Positions 24,360 through 36,300 of a stretch of 64,000 bases of DNA are shown piece after piece. The stretch comes from Cladorhizidae sp. MBARI D1340-BT2. Taxonomy: Eukaryota; Porifera; Demospongiae; Poecilosclerida; Cladorhizidae. The stretch lies in the NCBI GenBank assembly GCA_028752905.1, contig JAQNBH010000012.1, forward strand, positions 22,725,112-22,789,111. Reading direction: 5' to 3'. The notes beneath the pieces were generated by a model. The model made no database searches. It had not been told where the DNA came from and worked only from the letters and a program-made list of their open reading frames with translations. How positions within the stretch are numbered: position 1 is the first letter of the stretch; every line of letters begins with the position of its first letter. Made by a program: the position numbers and the translations under genes.

Positions 24360-27300
24360 AGCTTGGATGGGGAGCGGTTCATCCAGAGAGATGAGTTCCC
24401 TGCCACTGGGTTATGGCTGACCTCTGAAACACAAGTTGGCCAAGGCCATGTCTATGTACGACCCTCTGATTAGCAGATTAAGCCACCTTACTGTATGAGT
24501 TTGGTATGCTGATGATGCCACAGCCACAGGGAAAATTGAGACGCCTTTAAAGAAATTGTGGGACCAGATTGCCACTATTGGACCTGGTTAACAGCTACCA
24601 TGCTCAATGCTTTAAAAAAACAGGCTAATTGCATATGTTGTAGTGTGACAGTGGTGAAGGTGTTTGCGGGAGTGTTGGTGAGGAGATTGGACGGGTTTGC
24701 TGAGGATAGGATTTTGATGGAAGCACATAGGAACTGGAGATGTTCAGACCAGTGGTTGGTGTTTTGAGGAGTTTGTGAAGTGAGGAAGAGCGAGAAAGAT
24801 ACATATCTGGTAAGGCATATGACGTGTGGAGGGAGGGACTGTGGCAGAAGTTGAGGCAGTAGAGGAGAAACTTGTGAGGAAGTGTAGGATTGTGTAGTGG
24901 GGTGGAGACGATGGTGATATTGAATGGAAGGAGGTCAAGGTGGTTCACTGTGGAGAATGGACTTAGGCAGGGATGTCCTTTGTCTCCATTTCTGTTCAAT
25001 ATTTATTTGATGGGAATGGCAGAGGAGTTGGAGAGAGCTGAGTTAGGAGTCAAAGTGGAATGCTGTTGGTGTGGGGCACTTATGTATGCAGATGATGTTG
25101 TTCTTCTGGCTGACTCAGGGGTGGAACTGCAAGCTGTGTTGGATGTGGTACAGGCTTATGCGTTAAGGTGGAAGATGAAGTTTAATAGGAAGAAGAGCAA
25201 GGTCATGGTAGTAGGGAAGAAGGAAGCAGGAGTGCATTGGAGGATTGGAAGTGGTCAAAGAATTCAAGTACTTGGGAGTATGGTTTGATAGGAAGCTAAG
25301 GGGTAATGTTCAGTTAAAGATCGCAAAGAAGGCAGAAAAGTGGGTTGGAAAGGTGAGATGGATGAGTAGAGTGAATGGGCAGGTGGAAGTAGACAGAGGA
25401 AGAATGGTGTGGGTGCTTCTAGTGAGACCTAGTATGGAGCATGCAGCCAAGTTGTGGACAGGAGGACATAATGCTTGCAAGAAGTTGGAAGAAGTTGGAG
25501 TCAGCACAGATGAGAGTGGGTAGGAGATTGTTGGGGGCAAGTAACACAGTAGCAGGAGTGGCAATATGGGGAGATATGGAGTGGAGGAAGCTAGAGGAGA
25601 GGAGGGAAGAGATTATAGGTGTTGGAACAGAGTAAATTGGTAAAAATAGTTGTAAATAAATTTAAAGTGGATGAAGAAATCGGATGGTGGGAAGAATATG
25701 AGATCTTGAGAAAATACGAGCTAAACAATGAGGTTAGGTCAGTATGTAAGTGGAAGGGGAAAATGAAGGTGAGAAATGAGAAGGATTGGGAGGAGGAAGT
25801 AAGGACTGCATCAGCTGGATTGTTAGAGGATAAGAAGAGATGTGGGATAGTTAGGGATGAGAGGTGTATCATGTGTGATAGTGGAGCAGGGGAAGATGTG
25901 GAACATTTCTTGGTGATGTGCGGGGAATTTGAGAGGGATCGGCTGGTACTGGTGGATGAGCTGCACAGAATTGTAGGGGCAGGACAGTGGCTGGATGAAA
26001 GAAGAGTGGATAAGGAAGGAAAGGTGGCATTACTTTTGGGGAAAGGTGTGGAGGGAGTGAGTGATGCAGTGATGGAGGAGGTGGGTGAGTGTGTTATGTA
26101 TTAGGTAGAGAAGTGGTGGCAGAGGAGAAAGGAACTGTTGCATGGTGAGCTGAGGAATGATCTTTGGTCCCCCCCCCCCTCCGCCCCCCCCCTTGAGCAG
26201 CGGAACACTCAAAACTATTAGTATTATGGATGTTATCATTACTGTTGATAATATAGATTGGTACTGTTACATAGTGTCACACTGTGCTGTAGTATATGTG
26301 GTGGCCTTAACAGGCTCAGCAGTATCAAGATTAATTCATTAAAAAATACCTCTATTTGATCGTTATTGAAGCTTTTGCCAACACGGATGTGAAAGTCGCA
26401 CCTGATGGTAGCCACACTGGGAGCAGCCCTTGGTACAAAAGAGTACATTGACGAGAACAAAGTGCTAGAAATCTTGAACACAGTTGCCTAAACTCCCCAG
26501 GCGGCTTATGCCGCCCTGACCCATGGTCTATCAAGTAAGTCTCTAAACTACCCCTGGCATATGGCTCCTACACCATTGGAGGACATCCTGAGGACCAAAT
26601 TACTGCCAGTCCTCAGACAGACCCTCACCTAACAACATTGAGCGAGACTTATTTGTCCTACTTGCCAGACTTGGTGGAATTGCTTCCACTAACCCTGTGA
26701 AGCACTGAATTTTCCGTTTCCAGGAAGATGACGGAGCTTCATAAGAATGCCATCTTCTAGGAGACTATACCAGTGACGTTATTGCAGAACAACTACAAGT
26801 CAAAGCAGAGACCCACTCAAGGAGAAGGCAGCAGTCTACCTTAGCTGCAGGAAATGTAAAGCAGACCCTCCCGGGCAACTTAGGAGAGCAATGGATTTAG
26901 CCTGCCGAAAGGAAGCTGGCTAACAACCTTGCCAATTGATGAGTTGGGCATCTCACTCCACAAGGGGGCCTTTCGGGATGCTCTGGCTCTGATGTATGAC
27001 TGGCTCCTCTTGTGCACCCTCCAACTACTGTGCTTGTGGTGAAAAATTCTCTGTCAAGCACTCACTTTCATGCCCAAAGGACTGCTTCCCAACCATCAGG
27101 CATAACGAGTTAGGGACCCCTCACAGCCAACCTACCCACATAGGTTTGCCATGATGTGTGCATTGAGCCAAATTTATAACCCATCACCGAAGAAGTGCTG
27201 ACAGGTGTCTGTTGCCAATGTGAATGACTTCTAGGGGTGGGGAGGTTTGAAAGAACTTACATAATTTGTTAAAAGAGTATTCAACATACACGCCCCGCCC

Positions 27301-27575
27301 CATCCAACAGACAACATGTCGGCATGCTAAAAAAACGCACGAAAGACTGAAAAAGAGTGTGAGAGAAAGTAAGGAAGTAGAAAAAGCCTCCTCACTCCTC
27401 TAGTCCTTGCAGCCAATGGCAGTGGATGCTACTACATTTTACAAGCACCTAGCTTCCCTTCTCTCCACCAAATGGGACCAGCCCTACCACACTAGCTCCT
27501 AGCTACACTATTGCCTAACATTCTCATTGCTCCGCTTGGCCATATAGCATCAGAAGTGCACGCTCAAGGTGCGGA
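24360..27575 (+). mobile_element. Old retroelement relic, interrupted by a younger LINE
   Basis: The 5' part (24360-24615) carries an RT catalytic YADD (24505-24516) followed by ATATGKI and KKLWDQIATIGPG. The 3' part (26350-27575) carries, across several frameshifts, [21 protein letters not shown], then a cysteine region, FYKHLASLLS and FSLLRLAI. These blocks are the ordered C-terminus of a retroelement polyprotein common in cnidarian and sponge genomes. A second copy of the same family lies at 56880-57775. Many stops show that it is long dead. Confidence 0.7.
24626..26165 (+). mobile_element. Non-LTR retrotransposon (LINE) fragment with RT and C-terminal zinc motif
   Basis: Frames broken by frameshifts give, in order, VKVFAGVLVRRLDGF, NGLRQGCPLSPFLFNIYL (about 24957-25010), MYADDVVLL with the YADD catalytic pair (about 25084), FKYLGVWFD (about 25260), and a 161-codon open stretch (25619-26104) with CIMCDSGAGEDVEHFLVMC, a C-x2-C...H-x4-C motif near the C-terminus. 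The 5' part including any endonuclease is missing. Flanking pieces of the older retroelement on both sides show that it inserted into that element. It is followed by C-runs. Confidence 0.75.
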
Positions 27576-27754
27576 AATGAAGTTATAAATCATCTATGGA
27601 TCTAGTCATGGATCTAGTCATGTCCAAGTGATATAGGACTCCACTAACTGTCTTCACATAATTTACTTTTTATCCACCTATGGTATCCTCGAGGCTTCTA
27701 TATAAAATGAATAAATAAAATAACAATATATATATTGTTTAAAGACAGCACAGC
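27576..27754. other. Spacer before the 26-bp array
   Basis: AT-rich sequence with no feature recognised. Confidence 0.5.
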
Positions 27755-29656
27755 AGTTGTGCTGGTGTACAAGCCTGGCCATGGGTGCGGATGTACAAGC
27801 CTGGCCATGGGTGCTGATGTACAGGCCTGGCCATGGGTGCTGATGTACAGGCCTGGCCATGGGTGCTGGTGTACAAGCCTGGCCATGGGTGCTGATGTAC
27901 ATGTACAAGCCTGGCCATGGGTGCTGGTGTACAAGCCTGGCCATGGCTGGTATACAAGCCTGGCCATGGGTGCTGATGTACCATGGGTGCTGATGTACAA
28001 GCCTGGCCATGGGTGCTGATGTACAAGCCTGGCCATGGGTGCTGGTGTACAAGCCTGGCCATGGGTGCTGATGTACAAGCCTGGTCATGGGTGCTGATGT
28101 ATAAACCTAGCCATGGGTGCTGATGTACAAGCCTGGCCATGGGTGCTGGTGTACAAGCCTAGCCATGGGTGCTGATGTACAAGCCTGGCCATGGGTGCTG
28201 ATATACAGGCCTGGCCATGGGTGCTGATGTACAAGCCTGGCCATGGGTGCTGGTGTACAAGCCTGGCCATGGGTGCTGATGTACAAGCCTGGCCATGGGT
28301 GCTGATGTATAAGCCTAGCCATGGGTGCTGATGTACAAGCCTGGCCATGAGTGCTGATGTACAGGCCTGGCCATGGGTGCTGATGTACAAGCCTGGCCAT
28401 GGGTGCTGGTGTACAAGCCTGGCCATGGGTGCTGATGTACAAGCCTGGCCATGGGTGCTGATGTATAAGCCTAGCCATGGGTGTTGATGTACAAGTCTGG
28501 CCATGGGTGCTGATGTACAAGCCTGGCCATGGGTGCTGATGTATAAGCCTAGCCATGGGTGCTGATGTACAAGCCTGGCCATGGGTGCTGATGTACAAGC
28601 CTGGCCATGGGTGCTGGTGTACAAGCCTAGCCATGGGTGCTGGTGTACAAGCCTGGCCATGGGTGCTGATGTACAAGCCTCGCCATGGGTGCTGATGTAC
28701 AGGCCTGGCCATGGGTGCTGATGTACAAGCCTGGCCATGGGTGCTGATGTACAAGCCTGGCCATGGGTGCTGATGTACAAGCCTGGCCATGGGTGCTGGT
28801 GTACAAGCCTGGCCATGGGTGCTGATGTACAAGCCTGGCCATGGGTGCTGATGTATAAGCCTAGCCATGGGTGGTGATGTACAAGCCTGGCCATGGGTGC
28901 TGATGTACAAGCCTGGCCATGGGTGCTGATGTACAGGCCTGGCCATGGGTGCTGATGTACAAGCCTGGCCATGGGTGCTGATGTACAAGCCTGGCCATGG
29001 GTGCTGATGTACAAGCCTGGCCATGGGTGCTGGTGTACAAGCCTGGCCATGGGTGGTGATGTACAAGCCTGGCCATGGGTGCTGGTGTACAAGCCTAGCC
29101 ATGGGTGCTGATGTATATACAAGCCTGGCCATGGGTGCTGATGCATATACAAGCCTGGCCATGGGTGCTGATGCATATACAAGCCTGGCCATGGGTGCTG
29201 GTGTACAAGCCTAGCCATGGGTGCTGATGTATAAGCCTGGCCATGGGTGCTGATGTATATACAAGCCTGGCCATGGGTGCTGCCTAGCCATGGGTGCTGA
29301 TGTACAAGCCTAGCCATGGGTGCTGATGTACAAGCCTGGCCATGGGTGCTGATGTACAAGCCTGGCCATGGGTGCTGCCTAGCCATGGGTGCTGATGTAC
29401 AAGCCTGGCCATGGGTGCTGATGTACAAGCCTGGCCATGGGTGCTGATGTACAAGCCTGGCCATGGGTGCTGCCTAGCCATGGGTGCTGCCTAGCCATGG
29501 GTGCTGATGTACAAGCCTGGCCATGGGTGGTGATGTACAAGCCTGGCCATGGGGTGCTGATGTACAAGCCTGGCCATGGGTGCTGATGTACAAGCCTGGC
29601 CATGGGTGCTGATGTACAAGCCTGGCCATGGGTGCTGATGTACAAGCCTGGCCATA
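27755..29656. repeat. 26-bp minisatellite, ~73 copies
   Basis: The unit is gatgtacaagcctggccatg followed by ggtgct. Variants include gctggt, cctagcc, gtataagc and truncated gctgcctagcc joints. The period is not a multiple of three, so the minus strand is open in several frames only because the unit lacks stops. It begins about 160 bp past the SON stop codon. Confidence 0.97.
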
Positions 29657-29819
29657 GCAACCAATACTGGAGGAAAAATTATCTTAGTCATATATTCAAA
29701 GACAAAATAAACAAAAAAATACAAACAGTCTTGAAACAGGTGACACATAAACGTGAAGATTTGAAGGGAAGTATAGATTGTCACGTACAATAATAAAATT
29801 GCATAGCAACAGATGCAAA

Positions 29820-30312
29820 TCAAGTCTTGGCGATTAGCCCCAGTCCTTCCAGTGCAGCCTTTGCTGCTTCCATCTTTCCATGCTTCTTGCTCTTGCTCTC
29901 ATTAACAGCTCGAAATGTACCAGCGGGGATTGTCACCTGCATCTCACACGACAAATTAAAGACGCTAAGAGATTGTCAGTATCGTTACATAAAAGCTATG
30001 TATGTATAGACAGACACACATGCTCAAGCTTTAGACACTCCCTCCCCCTCAAACTTGCTGTGGCTTATTAGTGATTGGTAATCTTCTTTTAGGCCAGTTT
30101 GAAAAAGTCAAAAACAAGGGGTACTATGCCTTCCCTAAACACACACACACACATGTACATACGTATATAGATATATATCATTCCTGGTATGCTTACAGAA
30201 AATTGGAAGGTTTTCTTGTTTGAAGGACCTTCACTACGAATCAGTTCATAGTTAGGAGGTCCCCAGTACTTCTTGGCACAGATTTCTTGAAGGGCAGATA
30301 CAGGATGTTTTC
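29820..30312 (-). CDS. SON: SON dsRNA-binding domain exons and stop
   Basis: Two exons (30197-30312, 29820-29936) give GKHPVSALQEICAKKYWGPP, NYELIRSEGPSNKKTFQFSV, TIPAGTFRAVNESKSKKHGK and MEAAKAALEGLG. This is a full dsRBD with the KKHGKMEAAKAALEGL helix 2 that contacts RNA. The stop is TGA at 29822-29820. No AATAAA is visible on the minus strand before the 26-bp array. Confidence 0.94.
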
Positions 30313-33300
30313 CTATGAAAGGAGGGGCCGCGAGAGAAGAGAGGGAAGAGGAGGAAGATGAGAGGGAACACAGACAGGAGAGACCATTTGAGAGGCAGTG
30401 GAAAAGAGAAGACATAAAGGAATAGGAAATAGAGAGGGAAGAGTAAAAATTAAAAAAAAGAGAGGTAGAGAAGGAGACGGGGGGGGGGGAGAGGAGGGAA
30501 AAGGAGTCGAGGAAGAGGTGGAGAGTGAGAAGAGATGGAGAGGAAGACATGGAGGAGGAGAGAGGGGGAAGAGGTGGAGGAAGAAGAGAGGGAAGTTAAG
30601 AGACTGTACAGTACATTTTAAAGCCTGATCGACTGGTAGAGACGGAGCCATTACTTTTACCTTCCACTAAGTGTGCGGCTTTGGAGTTGGTGGCCTTTGT
30701 ACGTACATGGATGTTCGGCAGCATGCCAAACGGCCCTCCAGCTCCTTTCTTAGCTGTTGCCTTCTTGTCCATTGGTGTGGTAAGACCTGCATGAAGATGT
30801 ACACACACAGACACTCTCTAGTGGCGAGCAGATACTGCAACTAACATATACCGCTCCCACTGGAACTACTGGGATATGCACTTTCAAGTGGTCCTTGAAT
30901 ACCAAAACACTCGGGGGATATCGCAAAGAAGGCTAGTTGGTCTGCCTGGCCTGTGCACATGTGAACCATTGAAACCACTGTGGAGCAGGTTCCATGTACG
31001 TCAGTGCAGACAGGTTTATAGGGGGAGGGGCCACTCACCATGCCTGTCCAGCTTCACGTCCAGCACCAGAGGCTCCACATGGCCCACACCCATCTTGCCC
31101 AAGGCCTCCCCCTCGTTCCAGCCCATCTTCCGCATCATCTTTGCCCCAAAGCCACTCATGACTGGAGCCAAGCCATGGAACATTTTCTGCATGTCACATG
31201 ACAAGACAATCAAGTCACGTGATCATAAGCCAGCTACCTTTACCTTTGACACTGTCACATGACAATGTCACATGCTCATGACATATCACATGATTATATA
31301 CATGTGATGCAGAAGTCGCGATGCACAGCATGGAAGCCATATGAAAAATTCAAAGGGATCACAAGCAACAACATCATGTGATCTGTGGCATGATTAGGAG
31401 ACATTCCAGTGATGCAGAGGACAACCCTGCAATCATATTTATATGATGGATTCCAAAGCTGACGGTTCTTTCCCACCTGACACTGGTGGAGTCACAGTAA
31501 CTTCGCGTGCTAACCATCCGAGACATTTATTTTCCCATTCGTTTCTTTAAATTTAAACTGCACTACTAACATCAAGCTGCTGTTGCTAAGCAACGTTTAT
31601 TGTGGTTGCTGCTGCCACTGCTGTTAGTGTAAAGCATACTCAGAAACGAAGGATTTTTGCAGTTGGCACAAGTACTCATCCTCCTGAGCTGGATGGTTGC
31701 TCAACCCCATGAGCTGGATGGTTGCTCAACCCCCTGAGCTGGATGGCTGCTCAACCCCCCGGAGCTGGATGACTGCTCAACCCCCTGAGCTGGATGGCTG
31801 CTCAACCCCCTGAGCTGGATGGCTGCTCAACCCCCCTGAGCTGGATGACTGCTCAACCCCCTGAGCTGGATATGCTCAACCCCCCTGAGCTGGATGGCTG
31901 CTTAACCCCCTGAGCTGGATGGCTGCTCAACCCCCTGAGCTGGATGGTTGCTCAACCCCCTGAGCTGGATGGCTGCTCAACCCCCTGAGCTGGATATGCT
32001 CAACCCCCTGAGCTGGATGACTGCTCAACCCCCCGAGCTGGGGATGGCTGCTCAACACCCCCGAGTTGGATGGCTGCTCAACCCCCTGAGCTGAATGGCT
32101 GCTCAACCCCCTGAGCTGGATGGCTGCTCAACCCCCCTGAGCTGGATGACTGCTCAACCCCCCTGAGCTGGATGGCTGCTCAACCCCCCTGAGTTGGATG
32201 GCTGCTCAACCCCCTGAGCTGGATGGCACAATCGCTCAACGATGGACATCTGATACCATTTTGTCCATTTTGCAGCTGTGGTAGGTATAATATGATGCGG
32301 TGAAGTCAAAGGGGAGGGAGAAGCCACAGAACAAAAATCACATGCAGACCATGCTCAGTCATGTGACGCTCCTGTGTTAATCACATGACATGCATACAAC
32401 CTCACCTTTTTAGCCCACGCCTGGAACCCAGCTTTATGGTCCTGTGCAGTAAGAGCCGAGATCTTCTGCTGTCCTGTGAACTGGCCCAGGGGCAACCTCG
32501 TGTCTGCCCACATCTTGGTCTGTGCACAATGTAGCCCACGCACACACGACACCACTTAGCAACAGTGAGGGAAGGGTGTGGTGACCACATGTTTTGTTAC
32601 AAGTCTTTGCACACACACCCATGCTGTGGTCCTGTTACATACCAAAATGTAGCTCATCCAAGATGCTTTTTCCCCTTTTGCTATACCGGTTATAGTGTTG
32701 GCAGGGTTTCATTTAGGGGGAGGGGGGGGGGGGCAGAGGCCCCCCCTTGGAATATTTTTGCCCCCCCCCCCTTGGAAATTGTATTATTAATTTTTTTAAA
32801 CTTTTGTCACATCTTTAACCATCATGCCCCCCCCCCCCCCCCCCCCCCCCCCTTAATATCCAGATTCCTCCAGTTGCCCCCCCTTTAATATCCAGATTCC
32901 TCCAGTTGCCACCCCTTAATATCCAGATTCCTCCAGTTGCCCCCCCCTTGGACAATTTTCTATGAAACCCTGGTTGGTACTGTAGGTTGGAATTGTCGTC
33001 CCTCTGGCAGAGACAAAATTAATCCTTTTTCTCTCTTCACCTCACTTTCTCTCACCACTCAATGCTCTGCTATCTTATATATATATATATATTTAATTAT
33101 TTGTAGGGGGAGAATGCTTATTCCTAGCACTGGGCATGTCCGGAGCACCACCCTGGCTGGACTAGAGCACACTGACCTGTTGATCAATGTATGTAAGAAG
33201 GCTGTGTGCTTCTGGGTCAGTCGGGTTGCTCTTCAGCCTCAAAGTGGCAACAGTCCGCTTGCTAGCCAGGTCATTGATATCCAGGGCCTAGAGATCACAG

Positions 33301-36300
33301 GCAGCGAGTCAGCACTTACACTGCATAACACAACTGATCGGCACTGAATTATCATTCCAATCAAAACATACTCTCAATGACCTGAAAGGACCGACCGCTA
33401 AAAAAATTAACACAATCCAAATAATGATATCCTTTACACAATTTTTGGAAATAAAATGATAAAATAACAACAACAATACTACATAACACAACATCAACAA
33501 TAATTATACTTTTATTATAATAAATTTATTCTTGTAGGCATGGACTTGGGATCTACATATACACATATCTGCAAGTGTGCTACATTCCTGGGTCAAAATA
33601 TATGCATACAAGTTTAATATAATATTATTATTAGTTAATTAAATTACCACCAAAACAACAAACAATGATGACGACAACAAACAACAACAATGATGACAAC
33701 AACAAACACACATACCTATCGACAACTTAAGCATTTGGCTTTCCTCAGTTCTGCGATTGTCCACTTCGGAAAAGCATCACATTGTATTTGAACTTTGTTG
33801 GAGCGGTTCTACAGCCAATTGGATTCTCTCCCCGTCGTGGCCGGAAAGAAAGACCACCGCTAGGTGATAAAAAGGGTGATTCTCACCAGGGGAATGCAAA
33901 CACACATGCACGAAGTTGAAACTCGTTCAACATCCTGCATTGTGCCGCAAGCAAGAATCAACCTTTAATTGCATGTTTTTGTTAGTCCTTTAACTGTGCA
34001 ACATGTTTTCTCTTCAACCTCAATGGCCAACTATTGGTGTGGTCAAGTGCACAATTATATCTATGGAAGCAGGGGGTAAAAAGGAGAAAAAAGTCTGTCC
34101 TGGATCTCTTTACTTCCACACAACTTCAGTTAACAGTTGATACAACGGCTCTTATATGAATGCTTTTTTTTTGGCACTTCATCTCTAGGCGATAGGTTAC
34201 AACCAAATCAACGTGGCACTGAGCACACAAGTCACACAAACTCGCTGAGGTCACGAGAATCGAAACGTCCTAAGTGTTCATGAGGTGGCCACAAATGGCC
34301 CCCCGAGGGAGTAAACCTGCTACCGAAATGTGAAAGCATTTTGATTCAAAATTTCCATTCAAAAATGCTTTCACACATCCACTAGCAGATTTCCATCCTT
34401 CATAGCGAAGCTCACAGCTTCAATACGAACGATGATTCTTCATGGCCACTTCCGCCTCTAATGCTCTGAATCTTCTCATGACTTTGCGCGATGCCTGGCT
34501 TTGGGTGTACTGGTACGTAACTCGGGTATATATAACTATATAATTTTACCAAAAGCGAGCACCCAGATAGAGCTATTTCTAAATATTAATATACATAATT
34601 AACTATGATGTGTGGGCTCTAAAGTGAGGGCACAGACTTCAACAACATGGCTTTAAGCCTGGCCTTTAAACAATGCTGGTTTGCATGTTGCCCGAGTGTG
34701 GCTTTAAGCGTGGCCTTTAAACAATGCTGGTTTGCATGCTGTAAACATGTTGAATGAGTGTTTGAACTCAGAGAAGTGCCAACCTAGGAAGGGCAATCAT
34801 CTAGCAGTGGTCTCTCTTCTGAGCACCTGGGAGAGAATCCAGCTACTCTGTTTAGCAAGGAACTTGTAGGCACACACTGCTCGACAGCATTCCAGGAAGG
34901 AACATAGAACTCGTGAACCTCCTTCTTCAATAACCTACTGCCATTGCAGGACATGCTAAGCATGTGTGTGCATACTTTCCTTGGTATACAGAGGAATGTT
35001 CTCAAAGCCTTGGGTGAAGTGACCACACAAAAAATTAAATTCAAAAATAATAAATCACCTACACCCAACAAAAAGTGTGTGTATGTGTGGTTGTGTGTGG
35101 TTGTGTGTGTGTATGTGTGGTTGTGTGTGTGTATGTGTGGTTGTGTGTGTGTATGTGTGTATGTGCGGTTGTGTGTAGTCGGTGTGTGCTTCATAGGGTA
35201 AGTAAGCAAATACATGTAGATGCACAAGTGGTGGTCACATTAACTCTTGACAGCACCTTGCAGGGGCACTAAGCATGGACTCTGGGAGAACCACCCAGGC
35301 ACCGGACCTTGTGTGTCGCACAGGCACGTGCTCAGTTCACGACAGTGCCTCTACACCAGACAATCATCAAACAGCTCCTGTCATTAGTTACTGAGCCTAA
35401 ACAACACCTAGGGAGCCCCACACAGGAGTGGATTGCCACTACAGGCACTAGTAATAATATACGCTCCATCTGGGGAGCTAGAGCTGGAGGAGCCAGCACA
35501 AAGCACCTCAACAACTGAGATAAATGCAAAGAACAGAGTGAGGAAAGTCCAGCAGCGGCAGCAAGGGCTGACACAAAGACTTCAGCAGCGACAAGATTGC
35601 AGATGAGCAGAGCAGGCAACCTCTGAACTATGGCAACAAGCTGAAAGCCCTGAGAAGTGAACAAGTGTGTAGGCAGTAACGTCCAAGGAGAGAGCATGGA
35701 ATCCATGAGCATCGACAATAACATAGACACAGGCCCAGACAAAGTGGGCAGTTCAGGAGAAAGAGCAAGGCTGAGCAGCAATATCCAGATATGCAGAGAC
35801 ACGATGAGATGCCAGCAGAGAGCAGCATATAACAAACAGACGGCCACACAGACTGCCCCAGAGCATTGCATGGTAGCCTTTTTTTAAGGCTTCTCCAGTT
35901 TCTTGTAGGGAGAAACTATGACCCAAATAGCTTGGTCTACATTATATTATAATACACACATAAGCCTACAGCTTTGCACACATCTCAACACCATGAAGGA
36001 ACATGCACAGCTAGCGTCGCCTAGGCAGGTTTGAGCAGCAAGACAACCAGCCCTTAGTACCGTGCTGGATTTATGCACCCCCAGCTAAACCAGGTCTAGC
36101 TATTGGAATGGGAATCTACACTGGTGGAAATCTTGTGCTGGGGAACTCTTCCAGCTCAGAGTCGAGTTCAGCAAGAGATAAATCTCATGCATTAGAAAAG
36201 TCCACCCAACAGTTCCTGTTGCCATCTATACTGGTGGAAATCTTGTGCTGGGGAACTCTTCCAGCTCAGAGTCGAGTTCAGCAAGAGATAAATCTCATGC

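Noticed and set aside
27678..29823. 459-codon minus-strand open frame over the 26-bp array
   Set aside because: The frame is purely repeat-derived; the 26-bp period makes all frames equivalent.
30398..30628. Plus-strand Lys/Glu/Gly open frame near the SON dsRBD exon
   Set aside because: It is a purine-rich low-complexity intron of SON on the other strand.
34784..35227. 147-codon minus-strand open frame
   Set aside because: Half of it is translated gt-rich microsatellite; no motif and no matching exon phase.
35332..35871. 179-codon hydrophobic minus-strand open frame in the SON intron
   Set aside because: It overlaps dispersed-repeat sequence related to the 61-bp array, has leucine/serine-rich translation typical of purine-rich antisense DNA, and the SON frame is continuous without it.
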